Source: Desulfobulbaceae bacterium (lineage in GTDB: Bacteria; Desulfobacterota; Desulfobulbia; Desulfobulbales; Desulfocapsaceae). Taken from it: a stretch of DNA of 64,000 nt. The stretch covers positions 1-64,000 of the forward strand of contig JAGXHG010000012.1 of NCBI GenBank assembly GCA_024636345.1, in the 5' to 3' direction. A program made the position numbers and the translations under genes. Below the pieces are notes generated by a model that saw only the letters and a program-made list of their open reading frames with translations, had not been told where the DNA came from and searched no databases. Below are positions 56,184 through 64,000 of the stretch, in pieces (position 1 is the stretch's first letter; each line of letters begins with the position of its first letter).

Positions 56184-56219
56184 TTGACAGGTATTAATGT
56201 TTGGTGTACCTAAACATTG
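56184..56219 (+). promoter_or_regulatory. Promoter and DtxR-like operator upstream of feoA2
   Basis: TTGACA at 56184-56189 and TACCTA at 56207-56212 with a 17-base spacer. The imperfect palindrome AATGTTTGGTGTACCTAAACATT (56196-56218, quoted as a 23-base site with central T) overlaps the -10. Its TTTAGGT half matches DtxR/IdeR boxes, so iron repression is likely. Confidence 0.6.
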
Positions 56220-56240
56220 CTTTCTTTCACAAAGGGAAAC

Positions 56241-56558
56241 ATGAACATGACCTTAAAAAAACTCAATCAAAAATGTGCCTGTCTGGCGGACAAAGTAAAG
56301 AATTGCATGAAGCAATCTCCTTGCCCAGGACAAATCACTCCCCTTTCAGAGTCCTGCCGATCTGGGCGGGTGAAGATCTGCAAGATCACCGGGGATAGAA
56401 AGCTTTGCGCCAGAATGGCATCACTTGGCGTTTATGCCGGAGAAGAGGCTGAATTGCTCTGCCCGGAAAACGGTTCACAGTGCCTGCTAAAACTGCAAGG
56501 AGCTACCCTGAGTCTTGACAGCACTGCCACCAGAAACATTATGGTAACAGAAGTATAA
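56241..56558 (+). CDS. feoA: FeoA-domain protein with Cys-rich N-terminus
   Basis: 105-residue protein. Residues about 1-40 are Cys-rich (CACLADKVKNCMKQSPCPG) and unlike normal FeoA. Residues about 28-104 form a FeoA domain (ITGDRKLCARMASLGVYAGE ... LKLQGATLSLDSTATRNI). It may sense or hand iron to FeoB. The ATG at 56241 is preceded by AAAGGG; a second ATG lies two codons later. Downstream come a FeoB-associated protein and feoB. Confidence 0.8.
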   Translation: MNMTLKKLNQKCACLADKVKNCMKQSPCPGQITPLSESCRSGRVKICKITGDRKLCARMASLGVYAGEEAELLCPENGSQCLLKLQGATLSLDSTATRNIMVTEV

Positions 56559-56566
56559 AAAACAAC

Positions 56567-56590
56567 AACCCGCTTCATTTGCGGTTTTTT
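56567..56590 (+). terminator. Weak terminator after second feoA
   Basis: CCGC and GCGG form a short stem (extendable with a bulge), followed by seven T. It separates feoA2 from the FeoB-associated gene. Confidence 0.5.
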
Positions 56591-56602
56591 TGGCGCTTCA
56601 TG

Positions 56603-56618
56603 TTTAGGACGACCTAAC
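56603..56618 (+). promoter_or_regulatory. DtxR-like palindrome upstream of feoB unit
   Basis: TTAGG-ACGA-CCTAA at 56604-56617, a perfect five-base dyad with a four-base spacer, lies 22 bases before the FeoB-associated start. Its half-site resembles that of the feoA2 operator. Confidence 0.6.
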
Positions 56619-56638
56619 TATCAATACCGAGGAATACC

Positions 56639-56815
56639 ATGTGGCAATCTCTCTCAATCGCCTTTGTTCTTATACTCTGCCTTTTCTTTATCGGTAGAAA
56701 GCTTTACAGACAGTTCAAGATCGCAACAGATCCAAAAGAAAAAATGAGCTGCGGCTGTGGTTGCTCCGGCTGCTCTTCTCAAGGATGTGCGCCGAGCCAG
56801 AAGGAAAAAAGATAA
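56639..56815 (+). CDS. FeoB-associated Cys-rich membrane protein
   Basis: 58-residue protein: one membrane helix (LSIAFVLILCLFFIGRKLY) and a cysteine cluster CGCGCSGCSSQGC near the end. This matches the FeoB-associated Cys-rich family, small proteins found next to feoB in anaerobes. GAGGA precedes the ATG. feoB starts eight bases after its stop. It may deliver ferrous iron to or dock on FeoB. Confidence 0.88.
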   Translation: MWQSLSIAFVLILCLFFIGRKLYRQFKIATDPKEKMSCGCGCSGCSSQGCAPSQKEKR

Positions 56816-56822
56816 TTTACCG

Positions 56823-59027
56823 ATGAAACAGAATATACGCATGGCCCTTGCCGGCAATCCAAATGCCGGAAAAACCACCCTGTTCAATACCCTGACCGGG
56901 GCCAGACAACATGTAGGAAACTACCCAGGCATCACCGTTGACTACAAGGAAGGTAATTTCACTCATAATAATCAGGAAATTACCATCACCGACCTGCCGG
57001 GAACTTACTCTCTGACGGCCTATTCGGTAGAAGAGGTTGTGACCAGGGATTATCTGGTAAATGAGAAGCCGCAGGTGGTGATCAATATCGTTGACGCCTC
57101 AAACCTCGAGCGCAATCTCTATCTGACCACCCAGTTTCTCGAGCTTGGCTGCCCTCTGATCATTGCCCTCAACATGATTGATGTGGCAAAGGATCGTGGC
57201 ATTGCGATCAGGGCCGATAAATTGGCCGAACTGCTGGGAGTGCCGGTGGTTCCAATCATAGCCCGTTCCGGACAGGGCACCGAGACACTGATCAGCCAGG
57301 CCATACTGCAGGTAACACAGGAATGGCAACCCCGTGACATATCCTATGGTGAAGATCTGGACGAGGCCATCATGGATCTGATCGCCATCATCTTAGAAAA
57401 TAGTTTCCTGGCCCATACGTATCCTGCCCGTTTTACCGCAATTAAATACCTTGAACATGACGACCAGCTCCTGCAGAAGGGACAACAGGATGACAGCGCC
57501 ACTGCGGCACGCCTTGAAAAAAAGGTCACCCAGGTTTCTGACCACCTCCTGAAGACCATGGATGCCTACCCCGAGGCGATCATTGCTGATCATCGCTATG
57601 GCTTCATCAAATCCATCCTCCGCCAGGGCGTTCAGACTCATAGCTTTGACACCGACCGGCTCTATACCTCTGACAAAATCGATAAGGTACTGACCAATCG
57701 TCTCCTGGGCCCCGTGTTCATGCTCATGATTCTCTTTGGCCTCTACCAGTTCACCTTTTCCTGGAGCGAGTTTCCGGTCTCCTGGCTGGGATTGTTTTTT
57801 GGCTGGCTGGGCGGACAAGTGGATACCATCCTGCCCGACGGCCCAGTTAAATCCATGATTATTTCAGGAGTGATCAACGGGATGGGCGGCGTGCTTGGCT
57901 TTGTCCCCCTGATCATGTTCATGTTTCTGGGGATTGCCGTCCTTGAAGACTCCGGCTACCTGGCCAGAGTCGCCTTCATGATGGATCGTATCTTCCGTAT
58001 TTTTGGTCTGCACGGCTCCTCGGTCATGCCTTTTATCGTCTCGGGTGGGATCGCCGGAGGCTGTGCGGTGCCTGGGGTCCTGGCCACCCGAACCCTGCGT
58101 TCCCCCAAGGAACGGATGGCCACCCTGCTCACGGTCCCCTTCATGAACTGCGGTGCCAAGGTACCGGTTATCGCCCTCTTGATTGGCGCTTTTTTCAGTG
58201 AGAGCAAGGCCATGTACATGTTTCTCTTCACCCTGATCTCCTGGGCGGTAGCCCTGCTGGCAGCAAAATTTCTCCGCGCCACTGTACTCAAGGGCGAAGC
58301 CACACCCTTTGTCATGGAACTACCTCCCTACCGTTTTCCCACCCTTCGCGGCCTTGCCATTCACACCTGGGAACGCACCTGGCAGTACATCAAAAAAGCC
58401 GGAACCGTAATTCTGGGCATATCCATCCTCCTCTGGGCCTTGATGACGTACCCCGGACTGCCGGAGGCAAACCGATCTGATTTTGAACAGCAGAGACAGG
58501 CCGTGACTTCTTCATTTGCACCTGAAATCATTGCCGAGAGCGTCTCAGAGAATGAGATAGTATCAGAAGAGGCTCAGAGACTCCGGCAGCAGGTCATTGC
58601 CGTTTCCAATCAGGAATTGGAACAGGCTCTGCGCAACTCTATTGCCGGCAGGATAGGCATCGCCCTGGAACCCATCTCCAGACTGGCCGGATTTGACTGG
58701 CGTACCAATATTGCCCTTGTTGGCGGCTTTGCGGCCAAAGAGGTTATCATCTCTACTCTGGGAACCGCTTACTCCATGGGTGACGTCAAGGCGGAGGCCT
58801 CTGACTCTTTAGGGAAAAGATTGACCCTTGACCCCAACTGGAACAAGGTGGTGGCAGTGGCTGCCCTGATTTTCATCATGTTCTACGCCCCCTGTTTTGT
58901 CACGGTGGTCTGTATCGCCAGAGAAGCAGGACACTGGGGCTGGGCCCTGTTCTCCATGTCCTTCAATACGGTCTTTGCCTTCCTCCTGGCCACAGCCGTC
59001 TACCAGATTGGCACCTGGCTGGGATAG
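56823..59027 (+). CDS. feoB: Ferrous iron transporter FeoB
   Basis: 734-residue FeoB. The cytoplasmic G domain has GNPNAGKTT (residues 11-19), TDLPGTYSLTAYS and NMIDVAKDRG. The C-terminal half has Gate motifs and about nine membrane helices (GGIAGGCAVPGVLATRTL; MNCGAKVPVIALLIGAFF; ERTWQYIKKAGTVILGIS). It imports Fe(II). The frame opens at 56757, but homology and the neighbour's stop place the start at 56823. It ends the feo locus. Confidence 0.95.
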   Translation: MKQNIRMALAGNPNAGKTTLFNTLTGARQHVGNYPGITVDYKEGNFTHNNQEITITDLPGTYSLTAYSVEEVVTRDYLVNEKPQVVINIVDASNLERNLYLTTQFLELGCPLIIALNMIDVAKDRGIAIRADKLAELLGVPVVPIIARSGQGTETLISQAILQVTQEWQPRDISYGEDLDEAIMDLIAIILENSFLAHTYPARFTAIKYLEHDDQLLQKGQQDDSATAARLEKKVTQVSDHLLKTMDAYPEAIIADHRYGFIKSILRQGVQTHSFDTDRLYTSDKIDKVLTNRLLGPVFMLMILFGLYQFTFSWSEFPVSWLGLFFGWLGGQVDTILPDGPVKSMIISGVINGMGGVLGFVPLIMFMFLGIAVLEDSGYLARVAFMMDRIFRIFGLHGSSVMPFIVSGGIAGGCAVPGVLATRTLRSPKERMATLLTVPFMNCGAKVPVIALLIGAFFSESKAMYMFLFTLISWAVALLAAKFLRATVLKGEATPFVMELPPYRFPTLRGLAIHTWERTWQYIKKAGTVILGISILLWALMTYPGLPEANRSDFEQQRQAVTSSFAPEIIAESVSENEIVSEEAQRLRQQVIAVSNQELEQALRNSIAGRIGIALEPISRLAGFDWRTNIALVGGFAAKEVIISTLGTAYSMGDVKAEASDSLGKRLTLDPNWNKVVAVAALIFIMFYAPCFVTVVCIAREAGHWGWALFSMSFNTVFAFLLATAVYQIGTWLG

Positions 59028-59213
59028 CACGTCCTCTCATCTTTGCAAGAATCACCTTTTTCCAGGTAACGTTACGAACATGGAGAGATCAAAGAGAGAT
59101 TATTTCCAGTTGTTAAATAGTTATGCGGCCCCTTTATTTCTGGAGTTTCCTGGGCAAAAATAAAGGGGGGGGAGAGGGAAGGAATGATGAGCTTTATCCA
59201 TTTACAGAAGTGC

Positions 59214-59624
59214 TCATTTCTGGCTGGCCTGATACTCATTAGCAATTGCCTCGACAGCCTCTTCCTGCTCTCCTGAAAGGAGACCAAATTCAACACCTCT
59301 TCGACGGATTTTAATCGGACCCGTTTTCTGTTGAGCAAGAATCTTATAAATAGGGTGATTCGTGTCAGTGACCTCAGCATCATAGGTGGTAATCAGCGAT
59401 ACGTTCTCCACATTATACTTGTCACCAAAGAGGTAGAAAAGTTCAGAGCTGTCCCTAGGCCAGTCCTCATCTTCATGGTAGAAAAAGGCCAGTCCACCCT
59501 TGCTTATATCAACGATTAAACCCGGCAGTACCGACAAATCGTGCCGGAAGACAGCAAAAGAGCCGAGTTCGATGCTATAGCGGACATTTTTTCTTTTGCT
59601 CTGGTCTGTTTGTTCCGTAATCAT
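59214..59624 (-). CDS. PilZ domain protein
   Basis: 136-residue protein with a PilZ domain: RKNVR (Arg11 and Arg15) and DISKGG (Asp39, Ser41, Gly44) are the cyclic di-GMP-binding residues. RRRGVEFG closes the barrel. It is probably a c-di-GMP receptor that affects motility or surface traits. It stands alone between feoB and an SDR gene. Confidence 0.82.
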   Translation of the reverse strand: MITEQTDQSKRKNVRYSIELGSFAVFRHDLSVLPGLIVDISKGGLAFFYHEDEDWPRDSSELFYLFGDKYNVENVSLITTYDAEVTDTNHPIYKILAQQKTGPIKIRRRGVEFGLLSGEQEEAVEAIANEYQASQK

Positions 59625-59780
59625 TAGCTGTTCCCGTAGCTATAAAAAATATATAATCACCTCTGAGGCCGACCTTGGGAGGCAAAACAAACTCACTATT
59701 CAATACCCTTAACAGGGTACGACAAAATTCCAATCATTTCAACACCCTTTAGATTGCGTCACGACATTATGTACCAAGTT

Positions 59781-60488
59781 TTACCGAGGGAAAGCGCCAT
59801 TGTTGATATCAATGCAGGTGCCATTTATATATTCCGGGCTTGCTGTCGCCAACCAATAAATGGTATCTGCCACTTCTTCAGGATAGGCAAATCTTCCTGT
59901 ATATACTGCTCTTTTAATATCTTTTTTTCTCTGTTCGGGAATGACATGAAGCATCTCGGTTTCAACAGGGCCAGCAGCAACGGCATTGATAACAACACCA
60001 CTCGGACCAAGAATTTTAGCAAAACTCTTGGTCATATTGATCATTCCGGCCTTGGTGATGCCATACCAGATATCCGGATGGCCAATTTCACCGGCAATGG
60101 AGGCATTATTGACAATCCTGCCAACACCTTGAGCAATCATTGTCTTTGATACTTCCCTGATTAAGGCCACCGGCGCCTCAATGTTTATTTTGAGCAGCTC
60201 CTCAACCTTTCCCTGCGGATAGTTATCATAAGGAAGGGCATACATGACGCCTGCATTATTGATCAATATATCCACGGCAGGAAGCTGGGCAACCAACCCT
60301 GGTATGCCAGCAACGTTGACAAGATCAAACTCAATTGTTTTGATCCTGCGATGACCATGCAACTTAAAATGATCAAAATTTCGCGCCACAACAATAACAG
60401 TATATCCACCATCAATAAATTTTTCTGTCGTGGATAAGCCTATCCCCTTATTGCCGCCAGTTATCAATACGGTTTTGTTTTCCATCAT
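59781..60488 (-). CDS. Short-chain dehydrogenase/reductase
   Basis: 235-residue SDR. The NAD(P) loop is TGGNKGIGLST, NNAGVMY follows, and the catalytic set is Ser in NNASIAGEIG with YGITK. The tail NGTCIDINNGAFP is typical of FabG-like enzymes. The substrate is unknown; 3-oxoacyl-ACP reductase is one option. It precedes an isochorismatase-like gene on the same strand by about 80 bases. Confidence 0.85.
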   Translation of the reverse strand: MMENKTVLITGGNKGIGLSTTEKFIDGGYTVIVVARNFDHFKLHGHRRIKTIEFDLVNVAGIPGLVAQLPAVDILINNAGVMYALPYDNYPQGKVEELLKINIEAPVALIREVSKTMIAQGVGRIVNNASIAGEIGHPDIWYGITKAGMINMTKSFAKILGPSGVVINAVAAGPVETEMLHVIPEQRKKDIKRAVYTGRFAYPEEVADTIYWLATASPEYINGTCIDINNGAFPR

Positions 60489-60567
60489 GTTTCCTTCCTT
60501 ATAACCTTCAAAGCAAACGGTTCACATGACCGACACGGCACTGTTTGCCGCATCAGCAGTTTCACGA

Positions 60568-61122
60568 TCATTCCGCCAGACTTTCAATGATTTCCTGTGT
60601 CGCAAGCACCTTGGCATAGGGGGCTGATAATGCCGCCATAAAGGATGCATGAACATCTGATGCTCTTATGGTCCCGCCCTTGAAAATCAGGTCTTTGGTA
60701 GCGCAGGCATCTTCGGCAACAGTACAGTTGAAGCCAAGATCGAAGGCCGCCCGAGTTGTGGCGTCTATACACATGTGGCTCATGGCGCCGCAGATAAGCA
60801 GATTCTCTGTTTTTATTTTTTTCAGGATTTTCAGCAGAGTGGTGTCACGAAAGCTGTTGGGAAAGTTTTTTATGACAACTTCTTCATCCGCCAGGGGAGT
60901 TACCATTTTATTTATCTTGGCCCCCTCAGTTTCAGCTAAGAAAAACGTCGCGCCGGGTTGAGCGGCAATGTGCTGGACATGGATGACAGGGAGTTTTGCC
61001 TTTCTGCATTCCCCCAGAAGAAGCTGGGCATTTGCAGCAGCTTCTTTTATACCAACCAGTTCCATGGTGCCGCCGGGAAAATAATCATTCTGCAGGTCAA
61101 CCACTATCAGGCAAGTGTTCAT
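60568..61122 (-). CDS. Isochorismatase-like cysteine hydrolase
   Basis: 184-residue member of the isochorismatase family. Asp9 lies in LIVVDLQNDYFPGG, and the cysteine nucleophile in CGAMSHMCIDATTRAA. Homologues hydrolyse nicotinamide or amide groups. The substrate here is unknown. It lies upstream of the SDR gene on the same strand. Confidence 0.86.
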   Translation of the reverse strand: MNTCLIVVDLQNDYFPGGTMELVGIKEAAANAQLLLGECRKAKLPVIHVQHIAAQPGATFFLAETEGAKINKMVTPLADEEVVIKNFPNSFRDTTLLKILKKIKTENLLICGAMSHMCIDATTRAAFDLGFNCTVAEDACATKDLIFKGGTIRASDVHASFMAALSAPYAKVLATQEIIESLAE

Positions 61123-61208
61123 GTCAGCTCCTTATCATTTTTTTAGCTCAACGAGAGAATTCAGCACAGCTAACAGGCTATGCCTCTATGCCCCTGAGCA
61201 TCATTTTA

Positions 61209-61790
61209 TCAATTCGCTTTCTTCACATACTTCGTCAGAATAACAATCTGCTGGCCACTGACACGGGCCTCAATATGCTCAGGATTATCGGCAACCAACG
61301 AAATTCCCCGAACCACTGTACCCCGCTTGGCCGTAAAGTTGGCCCCTTTCACATTGAGATCCTTGATCAGGGTGACCGTGTCGCCTGCCTCAAGCGTTGT
61401 GCCGTTGCTGTCGACATGTCTGACTGCATCTTCACTCCCTGTCCCTTCGCCCGTTACCTGCGCCCAGGACAGGGTGTCTTCATCCAGATAGAGCATATCG
61501 AGTAAACCCTGCGCCCAGCCTTCCGTGCTCAGACGTTTGAGCATTCGCCAGGCGACGACCTGCACGGCCGGCACCTGGCTCCACATACTCTCATTCAGGC
61601 AACGCCAGTGCTGGACATCCACTTTTTCCGGATCTTCAATCTGTTCGCGGCAGGTTGCGCAGATAAATACACACTCATCAGCACTGCCATTTGAGCGAGG
61701 GGGAACTTCATAGACACCCAGGCTCTCTGTGGCGCCACACAATTCACATTGCGATTCGCTCCGTACCTGTAATGCTTGCTCTATACTCAT
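61209..61790 (-). CDS. phnA: PhnA domain protein
   Basis: 193-residue PhnA family protein. The N-terminal zinc ribbon has CELCGA and CATC. The C-terminal SH3-like PhnA domain begins VDSNGTTLEAGDTVTLIKDL and ends VSGQQIVILTKYVKK. The family was once tied to phosphonate use, but its role is uncertain. Its length is the long-form norm. Confidence 0.87.
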   Translation of the reverse strand: MSIEQALQVRSESQCELCGATESLGVYEVPPRSNGSADECVFICATCREQIEDPEKVDVQHWRCLNESMWSQVPAVQVVAWRMLKRLSTEGWAQGLLDMLYLDEDTLSWAQVTGEGTGSEDAVRHVDSNGTTLEAGDTVTLIKDLNVKGANFTAKRGTVVRGISLVADNPEHIEARVSGQQIVILTKYVKKAN

Positions 61791-61933
61791 TGTTTTTTGC
61801 TCCTCAATGGTGGGATGTCCGGTCGAAAAGGATGGCGACCAGATCGTTCATAGCGACCGTTGTTTTTTATAATCGTATTATTTCCACGCTGAGGGGAAAA
61901 ATCCCCGTCTTTTCTACTGGCTTTCCTTGCAGT

Positions 61934-63211
61934 CTATGTCTTGCGGCCCCGGCGCGGTTTGTGGCCACCGCTTTTCTGTTCCCCATCCGTTTTCCGAACC
62001 TCACCGCGAGCCTGCTCCGGCTTTGGTTTTTTTGGCTTTTTGGGGCGCGCCTGCAGTTGGCGGGTCAAGGGGACATGATGGGTCGGGATAAAACCGGTCG
62101 CCACCTCGCGTACCAGAAGCTGGCCGATCAGGGTCTCAATCGCCGAGAGCAGCAGGACCTCATCGGCACTGACCAGCGAGATCGCCTCCCCCTTGGAACC
62201 GGCCCGACCGGTGCGGCCGATGCGGTGGACGTAGTCCTCAGCGACCTTGGGCAGATCGAAATTGATCACGTGCGGCAGTTCAATGATGTCGATACCGCGC
62301 GCGGCAATATCGGTGGCGACCAGGACCCGGACCTTGCCCTCCTTGAAGTCGGCCAGGGCGCGGGAACGCTCGGACTGAGACTTGTCGCCGTGGATCACCG
62401 CTGTCAGGATGCCGTCGCCCCCCAGTTTCCGCGCCAGACTGTCGGCCCCGTTCTTGGTGCGGACGAAGACCAGCACCTGTTCCCAGCCCTGGTTGCGCAC
62501 CATATGACTGAGCAGGGCCGGCTTCTTGCCCTTATCGACCTCATAGACCCACTGTTTCACACTCCTGGGAGCGGAGTTGCGCGGGCTGACCTCTATCTGC
62601 ACCGGATTCTTAAGGAGCCCCGCGGTGAGCTTGCGAATGTCGCTGGAAAAGGTGGCCGAGAAGAGGAGGTTCTGGCGCCTGGGCGGCAGCAGGGCCAGGA
62701 TTTTGCGGATATCGTTAATGAACCCCAGATCGAGCATCCGGTCGGCCTCATCGAGCACCAGCGTCTCCACCTGCGCAAACTTCACGGCGTTCTGGTTAAA
62801 CAGGTCCAGCAGACGTCCCGGGGTTGCCACCAGCACATCGACCCCGCCGCGCAGTTTCATCATCTGCGGATTGATCTTCACCCCCCCGTAAACCACACTC
62901 GACTTTAGCGACAGGTGTTTACCATAGGTGGCAACGCTCTGCTCAACCTGCACCGCCAGCTCCCGGGTCGGGGTCAGCACCAGAACGCGGATGTGATTCG
63001 CCTGCACCTTAGGGCCGCCAGCCAGACGCTGCAGCAGTGGCAGGACAAAACTGGCGGTCTTGCCAGTGCCGGTCTGGGCCGCAGCCATAACATCCTTGCC
63101 GGAGAGGACAGCAGGAATCGCCTTGAGCTGGATCGGCGTGGGAGTAGTGTAGCCGCTTTCAGCTATGGCACGAAGAAGGGCTTCGGAGAATCCGAGGGAG
63201 GCAAATGACAT
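61934..63211 (-). CDS. rhlE: DEAD-box RNA helicase RhlE
   Basis: 425-residue helicase: Q motif [18 protein letters not shown] (motif I), [13 protein letters not shown] ([13 protein letters not shown]), SAT, and HRIGRTGR (motif VI). A basic Lys/Arg/Pro-rich tail ([12 protein letters not shown]) may bind RNA. RhlE remodels rRNA precursors and assists RNA decay. The longest frame begins at 63271, but the family start is MSFASLGF at 63211. A long plus-strand frame here is a shadow. Confidence 0.93.
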   Translation of the reverse strand: MSFASLGFSEALLRAIAESGYTTPTPIQLKAIPAVLSGKDVMAAAQTGTGKTASFVLPLLQRLAGGPKVQANHIRVLVLTPTRELAVQVEQSVATYGKHLSLKSSVVYGGVKINPQMMKLRGGVDVLVATPGRLLDLFNQNAVKFAQVETLVLDEADRMLDLGFINDIRKILALLPPRRQNLLFSATFSSDIRKLTAGLLKNPVQIEVSPRNSAPRSVKQWVYEVDKGKKPALLSHMVRNQGWEQVLVFVRTKNGADSLARKLGGDGILTAVIHGDKSQSERSRALADFKEGKVRVLVATDIAARGIDIIELPHVINFDLPKVAEDYVHRIGRTGRAGSKGEAISLVSADEVLLLSAIETLIGQLLVREVATGFIPTHHVPLTRQLQARPKKPKKPKPEQARGEVRKTDGEQKSGGHKPRRGRKT

Positions 63212-63379
63212 GAGGTAGTTTCTCAAAAAAAGGTTGATGGTCTCGACCGTGGATAGAGCGTTGCCAGGCAAGACAGAGGAATAGTAAGATACAGAGGTCT
63301 ATACTGGCACCGGCAACAGACTAAAAGAGTCTAACGCAGAATTCAACCAGAGTTGCAAACAAACATCTGCGATATCTTG

Positions 63380-64000
63380 CTATGAGCTTATTATGCCTAC
63401 CACGTCACTTACTAACGGCGAATACTGATATCGTCCGATGTCTTCAAAAGTAGCTGCTCCAGGAACCATCAACCCAAGTGAGATCAATCCAGATACTATG
63501 GCACACTCCTTTGAATGCACATCAATACTCAGTTCATGATCATTTTTTGGCTGTCCCGAGAAGATCAAATATGAATATTTTGCATTCCTAATAAGAAACG
63601 TAATTTCATCAAGAGTAATATCTCTAAGTATCCTTGAAATAAGAGTTGCGATGGAGATATTGAGTTTATTATGCTTAAATGTGTTTTTTACGGCTGTCTT
63701 GAGATACTCTATTTTCTCTTGCTCCGTTGTCTGCATAATTGTCAGTATTATTTCATTAATGATCTTATATTGAGAATCAGACAGCTCCTTCAGTTTATTT
63801 TCATGACAAACAAGTATTTGGTTGATGTCTATTAAAGATTTTTCAACTCTTTCCTTATGCCTTTCAGAAGCAAGTGCTTGGGATAAGACCGGGAGTAAAG
63901 CCGATAGAGGCGTCCCAACGTAAGCTGCCAAGGCAGTTGCTGCCGTTCCTGTCAAAAGACTGCCTGACACTTTTTCAAGAAGAGATGGTTTTTCGTGTTC
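63380..64000 (-). CDS. Unknown protein, 5' end beyond window
   Basis: At least 206 codons, open to the window edge, with no start in sight: a GTG at 63970 is only one possible start. An Ala-rich hydrophobic segment (LLTGTAATALAAYVGTPLSA) is followed by a helical charged region and IFSGQPKNDHELSID. The C-terminus is Gly/Leu-rich. I recognise no family. It is AT-rich and could belong to an accessory element. Confidence 0.5.
   Translation of the reverse strand, partial: EHEKPSLLEKVSGSLLTGTAATALAAYVGTPLSALLPVLSQALASERHKERVEKSLIDINQILVCHENKLKELSDSQYKIINEIILTIMQTTEQEKIEYLKTAVKNTFKHNKLNISIATLISRILRDITLDEITFLIRNAKYSYLIFSGQPKNDHELSIDVHSKECAIVSGLISLGLMVPGAATFEDIGRYQYSPLVSDVVGIISS

Larger units (their letters stand above)
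55902..56240. other. Intergenic region between the two feoA genes
   Basis: About 340 bases with a hairpin terminator at its left and the iron-regulated promoter at its right (see those entries). No other gene is seen. Confidence 0.7.

Noticed and set aside
59050-59090. Fourth copy of the palindromic repeat (TAACGTTACGAA)
   Set aside because: Only a short GTTACGAA match with no second arm; not enough to count.
61691-62908. 405-codon plus-strand reading frame
   Set aside because: It is fully antisense to rhlE and phnA, and its protein is low-complexity without any known motif. The helicase motifs on the other strand are decisive.

Overview
This window looks like chromosomal DNA of a Gram-negative, anaerobic, probably sulfate-reducing or sulfur-cycling member of the Desulfobacterota, most plausibly near the Desulfobulbales. 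The lineage call is an inference from gene content. Supporting genes include lipid A synthesis with LpxI instead of LpxH, the Mla lipid transport system, and the futalosine route to menaquinone. Others are a methylene-THF reductase fused to its iron-sulfur/zinc partner domain, FeoA/FeoB iron uptake, an MglA-type GTPase with a roadblock protein, and the layout ffh-rpsP-khpA-rimM-trmD-COG4752-rplS-rnhB-yraN.

Layout. 1-2.0 kb is a degraded metal-handling patch: a Met-rich secreted protein, a P-type ATPase N-terminal remnant, a tiny membrane protein and a YHS protein, with two copies of a 53-bp direct repeat. 2-8.7 kb holds envelope genes (AmgK-like kinase, MurU-like nucleotidyltransferase, LpxI, LpxA) plus MTHFR and an omptin-type outer membrane protease. 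8.8-12.3 kb is a three-gene module: roadblock protein, MglA-like GTPase and a large acidic multi-repeat protein. 12.9-24.8 kb is a long plus-strand housekeeping run (TatD, YggS, SRP/ribosome/tRNA modification, PdxA, Tmk, two lipoproteins). 24.8-30.5 kb holds a YkgJ protein, an AMIN protein, a two-domain radical SAM protein and a GH17-like protein. 30.6-37.8 kb is a minus-strand run mlaE-mlaF-mlaD-bioB-bioA-bioF-bioG-bioC.

38.1-40.1 kb is the most unusual part. Just downstream of tRNA-Leu(TAA) lies a decayed chromosomal integron: a truncated intI 5' fragment, a cyclase-family cassette, an attC site with complementary arms, a second cassette carrying a guanidine-II (mini-ykkC) riboswitch and a Gdx/SugE exporter, and a truncated second attC.

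40.1-51.2 kb holds a frameshifted marC, purC, adk, a small unknown gene, a broken DUF3108 gene and the menaquinone cluster (ubiA, ubiX, mqnA, an interposed acyltransferase, an amidohydrolase, mqnC, mqnE). 51.4-64 kb holds a sigma-70 factor, malQ, a flavodoxin-fold reductase, tRNA-Glu(CTC), an feoA-feoA-FeoB-associated-feoB iron locus with DtxR-like palindromes, and single genes (PilZ, SDR, isochorismatase-like, PhnA, RhlE). The window ends inside an unidentified gene.

Small elements recur between genes: a palindromic repeat of about 60 bp in three copies (near 7.8, 42.0 and 51.3 kb) and a MITE-like element with 17-bp terminal inverted repeats at 45.6 kb. No rRNA, CRISPR array or intact transposase was seen.
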